Below are positions 40,672-49,966 of a stretch of 64,000 bases of DNA, one piece after another. The notes under the pieces were generated by a model that made no database searches, was not told the DNA's origin, and saw nothing but the letters and a program-made list of their open reading frames with translations. The DNA comes from HXMU1420-13 sp965228545. Its GTDB lineage: Bacteria > Bacteroidota > Rhodothermia > Balneolales > Balneolaceae. The stretch is from NCBI GenBank assembly GCA_965228545.1, contig OZ245822.1:1984001-2048000 (forward strand), read 5' to 3'. Position 1 is the stretch's first letter, and each line of letters starts with the position of its first letter. The position numbers were made by a program, and so were the translations under genes.

Positions 40672-40810
40672 TTTGGTGAGTAAGCGAAGCGTATGACAAC
40701 CCGACAATCTGAAAATGAATTTTTTTCAGACTCGCAATTTATTGTTTGAAAGGTTGACAGCGAGGATTGCCGAGGCGACAGAGTGCCTTGTCAGATATGG
40801 CAGGGTTTTA

Positions 40811-40878
40811 AATGAAAGATTTAAAATTAAAGATGAAAAATGAATTACTACCTAATTTTTCATCTTTAATCTTTCATT
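40811..40878. repeat. AT-rich inverted repeat of AAAGATGAAA words
   Basis: ATTAAAGATGAAAAA (40826-40840) pairs perfectly with TTTTTCATCTTTAAT (40856-40870), and AATGAAAGAT (40811-40820) pairs with ATCTTTCATT (40869-40878). It begins 6 nt beyond the stop of the DAHP synthase gene and may terminate it. The same words repeat directly, as in the other locus-specific repeats here. Confidence 0.85.
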
Positions 40879-40883
40879 TTGAA

Positions 40884-42242
40884 TTACAAGTAGCTCTGCT
40901 TCCACTCTTTGGAAACGAGGAAGGCCATCTCCAGCGATTGCTCATAATTCAGGCGTGGGTCGCAAAAGGTTTCGTAATTCATATCCAGATCGGCTTCTCC
41001 TAATCCGTTTGCTCCGCCAACACATTCAGTTACGTTATCACCGGTGAGTTCTAAATGAACGCTACCCAAATAGCTTCCTTCAGCTCTATGAATGGCAAAA
41101 GCCGATTTTATCTCTGATAAGATGTGATCAAAATTTCGGGTTTTGTAATCGTTGTGCGACGAAAACGTATTTCCGTGCATCGGGTCGGAACTCCAAACTA
41201 CAGGCAGTCCCGCTTTGCGAACGGCTCGGATCAGTTCCGGCAGCTCTTTTTCAATTTTATCTTTCCCAAAACGCGTGATTAACACAATTTTTCCGGCTTC
41301 ATGGGTTGGATTAATGGTTTCAATCAAACGAAGAGTTTCGTCGATGGTGTACGGAGGACCGATCTTAATACCAATCGGATTTTCGATTCCCCTTAAGTAT
41401 TCAACATGAGCTTCATCCAGATTTCTGGTTCTATTGCCCAACCAAACCATGTGTGCGCTTAAATTGTAAAAGCCCGATTTACGAGGAACTTGCCGAGTTT
41501 GTGCTGAATCGTAATAAAGATTCAATGCTTCATGCGAAGTGTAAAGATCTACTTTTTGGAGTGTTGTTGCTTTTTCCGGAGCGATGGCATCCATGAATCG
41601 AACTGCTTTTTTAATCGACTCTACCATGGCTTCGTACTCATTGTAGTAGTCGTTGTTCTTCATGAAATTTAGTTCCCACTGTTCCGGATGGTGTAAATCA
41701 GCAAAGCCTTCATCCGCCAATGCGCGCAAAAAATTTAGGGTAAGTCCTGCTTTATGGTATCCTTCAATCAGGCGCTGTGGATCAGGAAGCCTAGCTACTT
41801 CGGTGGGATCGAAACCATTAATCAAGTCGCCACGGTAATTATGGATTTCATTCCCATTCACCGTTTCGAAATTCTTAGAGCGTGGTTTTGCGTATTGCCC
41901 GGCAATTCTACCTAATCGAACAACGGGAACGCCCATTTCGTGAATCAGAATAAAACTGGTTTGCAATAACACCTTTACCATATTCACGATTTTAGGTGAT
42001 TTGGTAAGATTAAAACTTTCGGCGCAATCGCCCCCTTGCAGCAAGAAAGCTTTTCCTGCGGCTACATCAGCAAGCTTTTCCTTCAGTTTTTCGATTTCCC
42101 ACGAAGTTACCAACGGCGGCAAACTTCTGAGGTTTTCGAAGCTTTCCTGTAGTTCTTGTTTATTTGGATACTCCGGTAACTGTTGCACCGGTTTGTTCAT
42201 CCAGGAAGTAGGGGTCCAGTTTTTTTGAATAGTGTCTTGCAT
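40884..42242 (-). CDS. aroG: Class II (plant-type) DAHP synthase
   Basis: This 452-residue enzyme condenses phosphoenolpyruvate and erythrose-4-phosphate, the first step of the shikimate pathway. Class II markers include WTPTSWMNKPVQQLPEYPN at the start, LLQGGDCAESF, RLGRIAGQYAKPRS, GIKIGPPYTIDETLRLIETI, PVVWSSDPMHGNT and HLELTGDNVTECVGG. Metal ligands (Cys in GGDCAE, His in DPMHGN, Glu in LELTG, Asp near the end in CDPRLN) are present. No other aro gene is close. Confidence 0.96.
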   Translation of the reverse strand: MQDTIQKNWTPTSWMNKPVQQLPEYPNKQELQESFENLRSLPPLVTSWEIEKLKEKLADVAAGKAFLLQGGDCAESFNLTKSPKIVNMVKVLLQTSFILIHEMGVPVVRLGRIAGQYAKPRSKNFETVNGNEIHNYRGDLINGFDPTEVARLPDPQRLIEGYHKAGLTLNFLRALADEGFADLHHPEQWELNFMKNNDYYNEYEAMVESIKKAVRFMDAIAPEKATTLQKVDLYTSHEALNLYYDSAQTRQVPRKSGFYNLSAHMVWLGNRTRNLDEAHVEYLRGIENPIGIKIGPPYTIDETLRLIETINPTHEAGKIVLITRFGKDKIEKELPELIRAVRKAGLPVVWSSDPMHGNTFSSHNDYKTRNFDHILSEIKSAFAIHRAEGSYLGSVHLELTGDNVTECVGGANGLGEADLDMNYETFCDPRLNYEQSLEMAFLVSKEWKQSYL

Positions 42243-42358
42243 GTCGATGAGTTTTGTAGGGCGTCAAACTTACATTTTTTTGAACTAAGCTTTTATAAAA
42301 AAACCAAATACTAATCCTATCTCTAATATCCTATATTTGGCATCAAATAACCTTGGCC

Positions 42359-43642
42359 ATGTTACAAACTACACCTCGCATTTTAATTGTTGATGATTAT
42401 CCGGCATTGGTAACCATCACCCGGCATAAACTATTGAAAAAAGGCTACGAAGTGCTTACCGCACAAAATGGTGCCGATGCCTGGGACATCCTGCAAGATG
42501 AGTACCCTGATCTTGTTATAAGTGATGTAGAAATGCCCGTGATGGATGGCTACGAGTTATGCCAAAAGATAAAAAGCGATAAAAAATTTCGGAAGATTCC
42601 GGTGATCTTGGTCACTTCTCGCATTCAAACCGAGAGTTTGTTAAAGGGAATAGAAGTTGGGGCCGACAATTACATCACCAAACCTTACGACGACGAAACC
42701 CTGTTCGCCAAAGTAGACGAATTGCTCCATAATCCTGTGGCGGTCTCAGATGTGAAAGAAACGGTTCCCATTCGTATCGAAGGAAAGACCTTTCATATAA
42801 AAGCCGATTATTCGCACCTTGTAAACTTATTGGTTAGTACCTACAAAAACGCGCTAGGCCAAAATGCACAGCTCGAACGAGTACAGCATGGGTTAAATGC
42901 TTCCAATCAGGAATTGGAGATTACCAAACGCGAGTATGAAGATCTGTTGCAGAATATCTTCCCCAAAAAAGTGGCCGAAAGTTTGTTGGCATATGGCACG
43001 GTGACTCCCGAGCGGTATGAAGACGCTACCTTTATGTTTACCGACTTCCACGACTTCAGCCGCATTGTGCCCGATTTAAACCCGGAAAAACTCATTGAAA
43101 GTCTCTCCTTTTACTTCGACAAGTTTGATCTTTTTGTAGAGCAACACGGGATTATCAAAATCAAAACCATTGGCGACAGTTATATGGCGGCCGGTGGTAT
43201 CCCCGAGCGAAATAAAACGCATCCTATAGATACGGTGTTGGCAGCTCTAAAAATGCGCTCGTTTGTGGAGCAATTGGAACGTGCTTTACCGGAATCTATC
43301 CCTTATTTCCCACTTCGAATTGGCATCAATACCGGCGAATCGGTGGTTGGAGTGATTGGTAAAAAACGCTTTGCTTACGATGTTTGGGGAACTGCTGTAA
43401 ATCTTGCGGCAAGGATGGAGCAGAACTCAGCTAATAACTCCATCAACATTTCGCAATCGACCTATGAGCGAGTGAAAGACTTTTTTGAGTGCGAACCACG
43501 GGGCGAAATAGAAGCCAGAAATATTGGTAAGGTGGAAATGTATTTTCTGAAGCGCATCAAACCGGAATATTCTGATGATGATGAAGGCGTAATTCCGAAC
43601 CGACAATTTATCCGCGATTATAACTTTATTGCAAAGACGTAG
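42359..43642 (+). CDS. Response regulator fused to class III adenylate cyclase
   Basis: From ATG 42359 the protein has 427 residues. A receiver domain (7-125) with D12-D13, phospho-acceptor D56 and a KPY switch lysine is joined by a linker helix (about 160-205) to a class III cyclase domain (about 220-405). Metal aspartates are D229 (FTDF) and D273 (IGDSYM), 44 residues apart. NLAARM holds the transition-state Asn and Arg. The Lys in KTIGD and Asp in YDVWG are the adenine-selecting pair, so ATP rather than GTP is the expected substrate. Phosphorylation would control cAMP synthesis. The cognate kinase is not adjacent. Confidence 0.92.
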   Translation: MLQTTPRILIVDDYPALVTITRHKLLKKGYEVLTAQNGADAWDILQDEYPDLVISDVEMPVMDGYELCQKIKSDKKFRKIPVILVTSRIQTESLLKGIEVGADNYITKPYDDETLFAKVDELLHNPVAVSDVKETVPIRIEGKTFHIKADYSHLVNLLVSTYKNALGQNAQLERVQHGLNASNQELEITKREYEDLLQNIFPKKVAESLLAYGTVTPERYEDATFMFTDFHDFSRIVPDLNPEKLIESLSFYFDKFDLFVEQHGIIKIKTIGDSYMAAGGIPERNKTHPIDTVLAALKMRSFVEQLERALPESIPYFPLRIGINTGESVVGVIGKKRFAYDVWGTAVNLAARMEQNSANNSINISQSTYERVKDFFECEPRGEIEARNIGKVEMYFLKRIKPEYSDDDEGVIPNRQFIRDYNFIAKT

Positions 43643-43729
43643 TCCGTTTTTTTAATAGTGCGGAATTAAGACTTTCTCTGATGCGTTTGGTACCTTTAAG
43701 ATTCTCTTGAACTCAAAACGGTACTTTCT

Positions 43730-46573
43730 TTGCAGCACCATATTATTGTACGAGGCGCACGCGAACACAATCTCAAAAATTTCGATATCGATATTCCACG
43801 AGAACAACTTGTGGTGCTAACCGGACTTTCTGGCTCGGGAAAATCCTCGCTCGCATTCGACACCATTTATGCGGAAGGCCAACGCCGTTTTTTGGAATCA
43901 CTTTCGGCTTATGCGCGGCAGTTTTTGGGAATGATGGAGCGCCCTGAAATTGATTTTATCGACGGACTTTCTCCCGTGATTTCCATCGACCAAAAAACGA
44001 CCAATCGTAACCCGCGTTCTACCGTTGGTACTGTTACCGAGATTTATGATTTTCTACGACTATTATACGCTCGTGTAGGTATCCCCTACTCGTACAAAAC
44101 CGGCAATAAAATGGAGAAGCAAACTGCCGATCAGGTAGTAGCTTCGGTTATGGCATTGCCCAAAGGAACCAAAGCCTATTGTTTGGCACCCGTTGTTCGT
44201 GGACGAAAAGGGCATTACCGCGAGTTGTTCGAGCAAACCATAAAGCAGGGATTTGTTTCTGCCCGCATCGATGGAGAATTCACCGAGCTGGAAGAAGGAA
44301 TGATGGTGGATCGCTACAAAACGCACAACATTGAAGTGGTGATAGATCGCTTTGTAATTTCTCCAAAGAGTGAAAAGCGCATCGCCGATAGCATCCGTTT
44401 AGCACTAGAAATGGCCGATGGAAATGTGATTTTGGCGGTTCAGGCTGAAGAAGGTTTTCAGGATCGATTGTTTTCTCAAAAACTCTTTGATTTGGAAAGT
44501 GGACTAGCTTATGAAGATCCGGCTCCAAATATGTTTTCGTTCAATTCGCCGTATGGCGCTTGCCAAACCTGCGATGGACTTGGAAGCACGTACGATGTAA
44601 GCTGGGATCTGCTCGTTCCAAATGAATCTCAATCGGTGAACGACGGGGCTATTCGATTTTTAGGTGCGCCACGTGATGTTTTTGCTTTCAAGCAACTAAA
44701 AGCTGTGCTTGATGACCATAAGGTTGATTTCGACACTCCGTTTAAGAAGTTTTCAGATGAACTTCGAACCATTTTAATGCGTGGCAACGGGGATAAAAAA
44801 TACGCTGTTAGTTATGATTTTAAAGACAACTCGGTCACCTATCAGCATAAGTATGACGGACTTCGCAAAACTATCATCGATCAGTACGAAAATTCAAAAT
44901 CGCCCAAACAACGTGAGAAAGCCAAAGCGTACATGAGCAAAGTTGCCTGCCCAAGTTGTGGTGGTGGGCGGTTAAATAAAGAAGCACTTTCCTACAAAAT
45001 TGATGGATATAACATCCACGACTTAGTGAAAATGGATGTGAGCGATTTGAGAGATACACTATACGGACTTACACTTTCTGAGCGACAGCAATTAATTGGA
45101 AATCAGGTGCTCAAAGAGATTCGTGATCGTCTGGATTTTCTGTTAAATGTTGGATTGGATTATTTAAATCTTGATCGAGAAGCCCAAACGCTTTCCGGTG
45201 GCGAGGCACAACGAATTCGATTAGCTACACAAATCGGTACTCAGTTAGTTGGTGTACTTTATATTTTGGATGAACCAAGTATTGGATTACATCAGAGAGA
45301 TAACATCAAATTGATAAAATCGCTGGAAACTTTACGCGATTTAGGCAACTCGGTGATTGTAGTAGAACACGATCGGGAAACTATCGAACATGCTGATTTC
45401 GTGGTGGATTTAGGTCCGGGAGCGGGTGTTAACGGCGGTGAAATCGTTTCTGCAGGAAAACCTGAAGAACTTACCCATGATTCGATGACGGCTCGGTTTT
45501 TACGAGATGAGGAAGTCATCCCTATACCAAAATCCTATCGAAAGGGAAATAAGAAATCCATCACCATAAAAAATGCGCGCGGGCATAATCTTCAGAACGT
45601 AGATTTAAAAATCCCATTGGGGAAATTCATCTCAGTTACGGGTTTGAGTGGCAGTGGTAAAAGTTCTTTGATCAATCAGACGTTGGTTCCGATTCTTTCC
45701 AATCATTTTTATAAATCGAAAAGTGTGCCACTTCCCTACGATACGGTTACAGGATTAGATAACGTGGATAAGATTATTTCCATTGATCAGAGTCCGATTG
45801 GCCGAACTCCCCGTTCTAACCCGGGAACTTACACCAAAGTGTTTGACCACATCCGTAGGTTATTTGCCGAAATGCCCGAAGCTAAAATTCGAGGCTACGA
45901 TCAAGGTCGATTTTCCTTTAATGTGAAGGGCGGTAGATGTGAAACCTGTCAGGGTGATGGCGTTCGTAAAATCGAAATGAACTTCCTGCCGGATGTGTAT
46001 GTGACCTGCGAAACCTGTAATGGAAAGCGATACAATCGCGAAACGCTGGAGATTTACTATCGTGGCAAAAATATTTCCGAAGTATTGAATATGCCGATTA
46101 GTGATGCTGCCGAATTTTTTGATGCCCAACCGGCTATTTCCCGAATTTTATCAACGCTTACTTCGGTTGGTTTAGGATATTTAACTCTTGGACAATCAAG
46201 CACTACGCTTTCAGGTGGAGAAGCCCAACGAATTAAATTAGCGCGTGAATTATCGAAAGTTGGAACCGGCGACACACTTTATGTGATGGACGAACCCACA
46301 ACCGGTTTGCACTTTCAGGACGTTAAAATGTTGGTAGATGTGATCCAACAATTAGTAGACAAAGGCAATACGGTAATGGTGATCGAGCATAACCTTGATC
46401 TAATCAAAGCTGCGGATTGGGTAATTGATTTGGGGCCCGAAGGCGGTAAAGGCGGTGGTGAAATCATTGCCCAAGGAACGCCAAAGCAAGTGGCTAAAAA
46501 AGAAATTTCACATACCGGAAAGTTTCTAAAACAAGAGTTTGAGCGATTGAAGAAAGCTAAAGTGAAGGCTTAA
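43730..46573 (+). CDS. uvrA: Excinuclease ABC subunit A
   Basis: This 947-residue damage-recognition ATPase starts with TTG: an in-frame stop lies 33 nt upstream and no ATG intervenes, while the family N-terminus HIIVRGAREHNLKNFDIDIP follows at once. Walker A motifs are GLSGSGKSS at residue 32 and again at 638. Signature motifs LSGGEAQRIRLA and LSGGEAQRIKLA, and zinc-finger pairs CQTCDG/CPSCGG and CETCQG/CETCNG, are intact. With the two photolyases and RarA in the window, the cell has layered UV repair. Confidence 0.96.
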   Translation: MQHHIIVRGAREHNLKNFDIDIPREQLVVLTGLSGSGKSSLAFDTIYAEGQRRFLESLSAYARQFLGMMERPEIDFIDGLSPVISIDQKTTNRNPRSTVGTVTEIYDFLRLLYARVGIPYSYKTGNKMEKQTADQVVASVMALPKGTKAYCLAPVVRGRKGHYRELFEQTIKQGFVSARIDGEFTELEEGMMVDRYKTHNIEVVIDRFVISPKSEKRIADSIRLALEMADGNVILAVQAEEGFQDRLFSQKLFDLESGLAYEDPAPNMFSFNSPYGACQTCDGLGSTYDVSWDLLVPNESQSVNDGAIRFLGAPRDVFAFKQLKAVLDDHKVDFDTPFKKFSDELRTILMRGNGDKKYAVSYDFKDNSVTYQHKYDGLRKTIIDQYENSKSPKQREKAKAYMSKVACPSCGGGRLNKEALSYKIDGYNIHDLVKMDVSDLRDTLYGLTLSERQQLIGNQVLKEIRDRLDFLLNVGLDYLNLDREAQTLSGGEAQRIRLATQIGTQLVGVLYILDEPSIGLHQRDNIKLIKSLETLRDLGNSVIVVEHDRETIEHADFVVDLGPGAGVNGGEIVSAGKPEELTHDSMTARFLRDEEVIPIPKSYRKGNKKSITIKNARGHNLQNVDLKIPLGKFISVTGLSGSGKSSLINQTLVPILSNHFYKSKSVPLPYDTVTGLDNVDKIISIDQSPIGRTPRSNPGTYTKVFDHIRRLFAEMPEAKIRGYDQGRFSFNVKGGRCETCQGDGVRKIEMNFLPDVYVTCETCNGKRYNRETLEIYYRGKNISEVLNMPISDAAEFFDAQPAISRILSTLTSVGLGYLTLGQSSTTLSGGEAQRIKLARELSKVGTGDTLYVMDEPTTGLHFQDVKMLVDVIQQLVDKGNTVMVIEHNLDLIKAADWVIDLGPEGGKGGGEIIAQGTPKQVAKKEISHTGKFLKQEFERLKKAKVKA

Positions 46574-46702
46574 TCATAGATATCCCTTTCCCGTTTTTCC
46601 CTTAGGCTTGGGGAAGCTGACTCTCATTTATGATTTAGTTTTATTTTTTAAATCCAGTGCTACTTTACTATTATCTGCAAAAGTTTGACTAGTTGGCACA
46701 TA

Positions 46703-49700
46703 ATGGGGAAAAAAATAACGCTTCTTTTTTTAATTGGATTGGTATATCTGCCGGTTTTTGGCCAGTCGATTCTAGAATATGCTTCCTATTGGGATCAATT
46801 TATTATTCGTAATTATACTCTGGAAGATGGGCTCCCTGGCGAGCCGGTAACTTTCTCGTACGAGGATGACGACGGCTTTATTTGGCTGCTTAGCGCTTTT
46901 GGTTTGGTGCGATACGATGGCTTAACCCTCAAGCCTTTTGATAAAGGATTAGTTGGTGGTTATATGTACGAGACCAAACCTGACAGTAAAGGCAATATCT
47001 GGATTCCTGCTATATCTAAGGGGTTATATAAATTTAACGGCGACAGTTTAACGCAATATTTAACCGAACTTGAAGCCCCAAACGGGCTTACCAAAAGTAT
47101 CACGATTACCCAGGATGATTTGATCTATTTGGGTATTTATGGCGAAGGGTTATTCGTGTTTGATGGGGAATCGGTAGTTAAAAAATATACAACCTCTGAT
47201 GGCTTAATCAGCAATGCTATTTGGCGGGTAATGGAAGATCGAAATGGAAAAATATGGATCGGAACTGACGAAGGTCTTAGCATTTTTTATGAAGGTACGT
47301 TTACCAATTTTACTACCGATAACGGACTCCCTTACAACACCATCAGGGGTATCACCGAAATGTTTAACGGCCATATTTGGATTGGAACCGATAAAGAGGG
47401 AATTGTGGTATTCGAAAATGAGAAACCCATCCAATACTATACCACTAATGACGGGTTAAGTGGTAATTACCCTCAGTTTTTTGCTCAAAGTCCGGTCGAT
47501 AGCTCCATTTGGATAGGCGACCATGGCGAAGGAGTAGATCGCTTTAAAGATGGTACGTTCGAAAACATGAATGAGAAAACCGGCCTCGTATCAAACTATG
47601 TAATGTACGTTGGTTTCACAGAACAAGGCATGGGCATTGTTGGTACCGAAAATGGCGTTTCTATTTTCACAAAGAAAAAAATTGATGTGATTGACGAACG
47701 TATCCAAGGTATAGAAAATACGCCCTTTATTAATACACTGATGAGTGAAAACGGCACTGTCTGGCTTGGTACAGAAGGTCGAGGTTACCTGTATCATGAT
47801 GGCGAAAACTGGCAAAGCGTCGACAATCCACCCACTATTTCGAATGGTTACTCAAACGGAGCCGCAGTTGATAATGAAGGTAATGTTTGGTTTTCAACGC
47901 AAGGCACGGGCATTATCAGAATCAATGACGAATACGAAATAGACACACATCTTACCACAGAACAAGGACTCGCCCATAATTTTGTGAATGGAATGTCATT
48001 TGATGCTGCCAACAACCTGTTTCTTTGTACAAACAGTGGAGTAGACGTCCTTAACCAAAACTTCGAAGTGGTACAACATTACGATACCAGCGATGGCATG
48101 ACCAACGAGTATTGTATTTCTTCACTGTTAGATTCTAAAGAACGCTATTGGGCAGGCACGTACGGTGGTGGACTCTATAAAATTGTTAACGGAGAAATTA
48201 CCCAATACGACTCAACCTATGGTTTAAATGGGCTTTCTGTGTACTCCATTGTTGAACACTCAAGTGGGCGGTTGTTTGTAAATACGAATACCGGTGGTTT
48301 ATATGAATATGTAAATGATCGATTTAATTATTTCGGAGCTGATTTTGGTGTACCTATGAGCACCCTCTACAGTATGGTTGAGGACGATGACCAAAACATG
48401 TGGTTCACCTCCAGCAATGGGGTTTATCTTATCCAAAAGGAAGAGTTAAATAAACTGACTGTTGATGCGAATGAGCCAATTTCTTATACGCATTACACAA
48501 CCGAGGATGGGTTACCAACAAATAATCTAGAAGCTGCCATCACTTCCACATCAGCTCTTATAAATACGGGAGAAATCCTGGTTGCATCCTCCAATGGAGT
48601 TGGAGTATTAAATCCAAAAAATATGCTATTTAACTCCGATAAATTCTCTCCATATATCGATGAATTTATTGTTGATGAAAGCGCCCTATCGCTAACAAAT
48701 CTTCGGCCTCTAACCCCAAACGATAAGAAAATCGAGATTACATACTCAGCGTTAAATCTTGAAGCCCCGGGCAAAACGCGCTTTAGAATAAAGCTAACCG
48801 GTATTGATGAAGACTGGGTATTTGTTGACAAAAGAAGATCTGCATACTACGATTACCTCCCCGATGGCGATTATACGTTTCATGTTTCTGCTATTGGCCC
48901 TGATGGGCAATGGAGCAACAAAACAGCCTCAATGAGTTTTACAGTTCTTCCACCATTTTATAAAACCTGGTGGTTTATCGGGTTGTGCTTACTTGGATTT
49001 GCAGGAATCGTGGCAGGTTCGGTTCAATGGCGAAATAATGCCAAAGTTCGCTTGCTAAACCGTGAGTTGGCCTATCAACAAAAAATACAACAAGAGCGAG
49101 AACGAATATCCAGGGATTTGCACGATAACGTCGGCTCTCAAATAACTAACATTATTACCGGCATCGAGATCAGTAATATGCATATTCAAAATGCAGATCA
49201 GGATAAAGCATCAAAATTCCTCGAAACCTTAGATGTGGAAGCTAGAAATACCATGACTGATTTACGCGAAACCATCTGGCTGTTGGATAAAGAACAGGTT
49301 TCTTTACAAGAGTTCCGCACTCATCTTAAAGGGTATTTAAATCGGCAAAAACATTTTTTGAATGGGTTATCGATCGAGACTGATATCCAGGAAGATAGTG
49401 AGAGGATCCTGAACCCCACCGAGTCTTTAAACTTGATGCGAATTATTCAAGAAGCACTCAATAATGCCCGGAAATATGCGCAGGCAAACGTCTTTAAGAT
49501 TTCTATTAAACAAGACGAACAAAAACTCACTATTTCCTTGATCGATAATGGCCAAGGCATGAACATTGAAGAAAAAGAAGGAATTGGCAATGGACTTAAA
49601 AATATGAAAGAACGGGCAACTCTTATTGGCGCTACTTTTGATATTGAGAGTACCGTAAATGTTGGAACAAGCATCCAAATACAATTGGCTGGCTATCCCG

Positions 49701-49705
49701 CATAG
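46703..49705 (+). CDS. Two-component propeller sensor kinase, paralogue 1
   Basis: ATG 46703 gives 1000 residues, starting with a signal peptide (MGKKITLLFLIGLVYLPVFGQ). A two-bladed propeller sensor follows, made of Reg_prop repeats with IWIGTDEGLS-like strands (about 35-640), then a Y_Y_Y domain (about 680-745, ending SAIGPDGQWSNKTASMSF). One membrane helix (WWFIGLCLLGFAGIVAGSV) leads to a HisKA_3 domain with H807 (SRDLHDNVGSQ) and a HATPase_c domain (DNGQGMN, GIGNGLKNM). The kinase senses an extracytoplasmic ligand and should phosphorylate the NarL-type regulator at 53008. It is a tandem paralogue of the next kinase. Confidence 0.94.
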   Translation: MGKKITLLFLIGLVYLPVFGQSILEYASYWDQFIIRNYTLEDGLPGEPVTFSYEDDDGFIWLLSAFGLVRYDGLTLKPFDKGLVGGYMYETKPDSKGNIWIPAISKGLYKFNGDSLTQYLTELEAPNGLTKSITITQDDLIYLGIYGEGLFVFDGESVVKKYTTSDGLISNAIWRVMEDRNGKIWIGTDEGLSIFYEGTFTNFTTDNGLPYNTIRGITEMFNGHIWIGTDKEGIVVFENEKPIQYYTTNDGLSGNYPQFFAQSPVDSSIWIGDHGEGVDRFKDGTFENMNEKTGLVSNYVMYVGFTEQGMGIVGTENGVSIFTKKKIDVIDERIQGIENTPFINTLMSENGTVWLGTEGRGYLYHDGENWQSVDNPPTISNGYSNGAAVDNEGNVWFSTQGTGIIRINDEYEIDTHLTTEQGLAHNFVNGMSFDAANNLFLCTNSGVDVLNQNFEVVQHYDTSDGMTNEYCISSLLDSKERYWAGTYGGGLYKIVNGEITQYDSTYGLNGLSVYSIVEHSSGRLFVNTNTGGLYEYVNDRFNYFGADFGVPMSTLYSMVEDDDQNMWFTSSNGVYLIQKEELNKLTVDANEPISYTHYTTEDGLPTNNLEAAITSTSALINTGEILVASSNGVGVLNPKNMLFNSDKFSPYIDEFIVDESALSLTNLRPLTPNDKKIEITYSALNLEAPGKTRFRIKLTGIDEDWVFVDKRRSAYYDYLPDGDYTFHVSAIGPDGQWSNKTASMSFTVLPPFYKTWWFIGLCLLGFAGIVAGSVQWRNNAKVRLLNRELAYQQKIQQERERISRDLHDNVGSQITNIITGIEISNMHIQNADQDKASKFLETLDVEARNTMTDLRETIWLLDKEQVSLQEFRTHLKGYLNRQKHFLNGLSIETDIQEDSERILNPTESLNLMRIIQEALNNARKYAQANVFKISIKQDEQKLTISLIDNGQGMNIEEKEGIGNGLKNMKERATLIGATFDIESTVNVGTSIQIQLAGYPA

Positions 49706-49737
49706 AAAAGAACATTGTCTTGATGCTTTTTATCGAG

Positions 49738-49836
49738 TTAGTCGCCTTCTGGAAATAGTATATCCACTAACCATTCCAGGCCAAACGTTTTTAAAGTATC
49801 GCGTGCACTTATTCTTACATCTCCTCTTTTTTTCAT
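49738..49836 (-). CDS. Possible 32-residue peptide, or chance frame
   Basis: In the 261-bp gap between the two paralogous kinase genes, the minus strand holds a frame starting at ATG 49836 and reading MKKRGDVRISARDTLKTFGL before ending LEWLVDILFPEGD. Without the ATG requirement it stays open to about 49910. No ribosome site is clear. It could be a remnant of a longer gene. The rest of the gap shows nothing else. Confidence 0.2.
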   Translation of the reverse strand: MKKRGDVRISARDTLKTFGLEWLVDILFPEGD

Positions 49837-49966
49837 GTTATAATCCGAGTTTATTAATCTTTCTGTGGCCTTGAAAATGTAAGATTTTTCATCAAAAAAG
49901 CTACTTTTTAAAAATCAATCGTACTTGTTATTATCAGCATTTAAAAATTTACTAGTAAGCAGGGAT

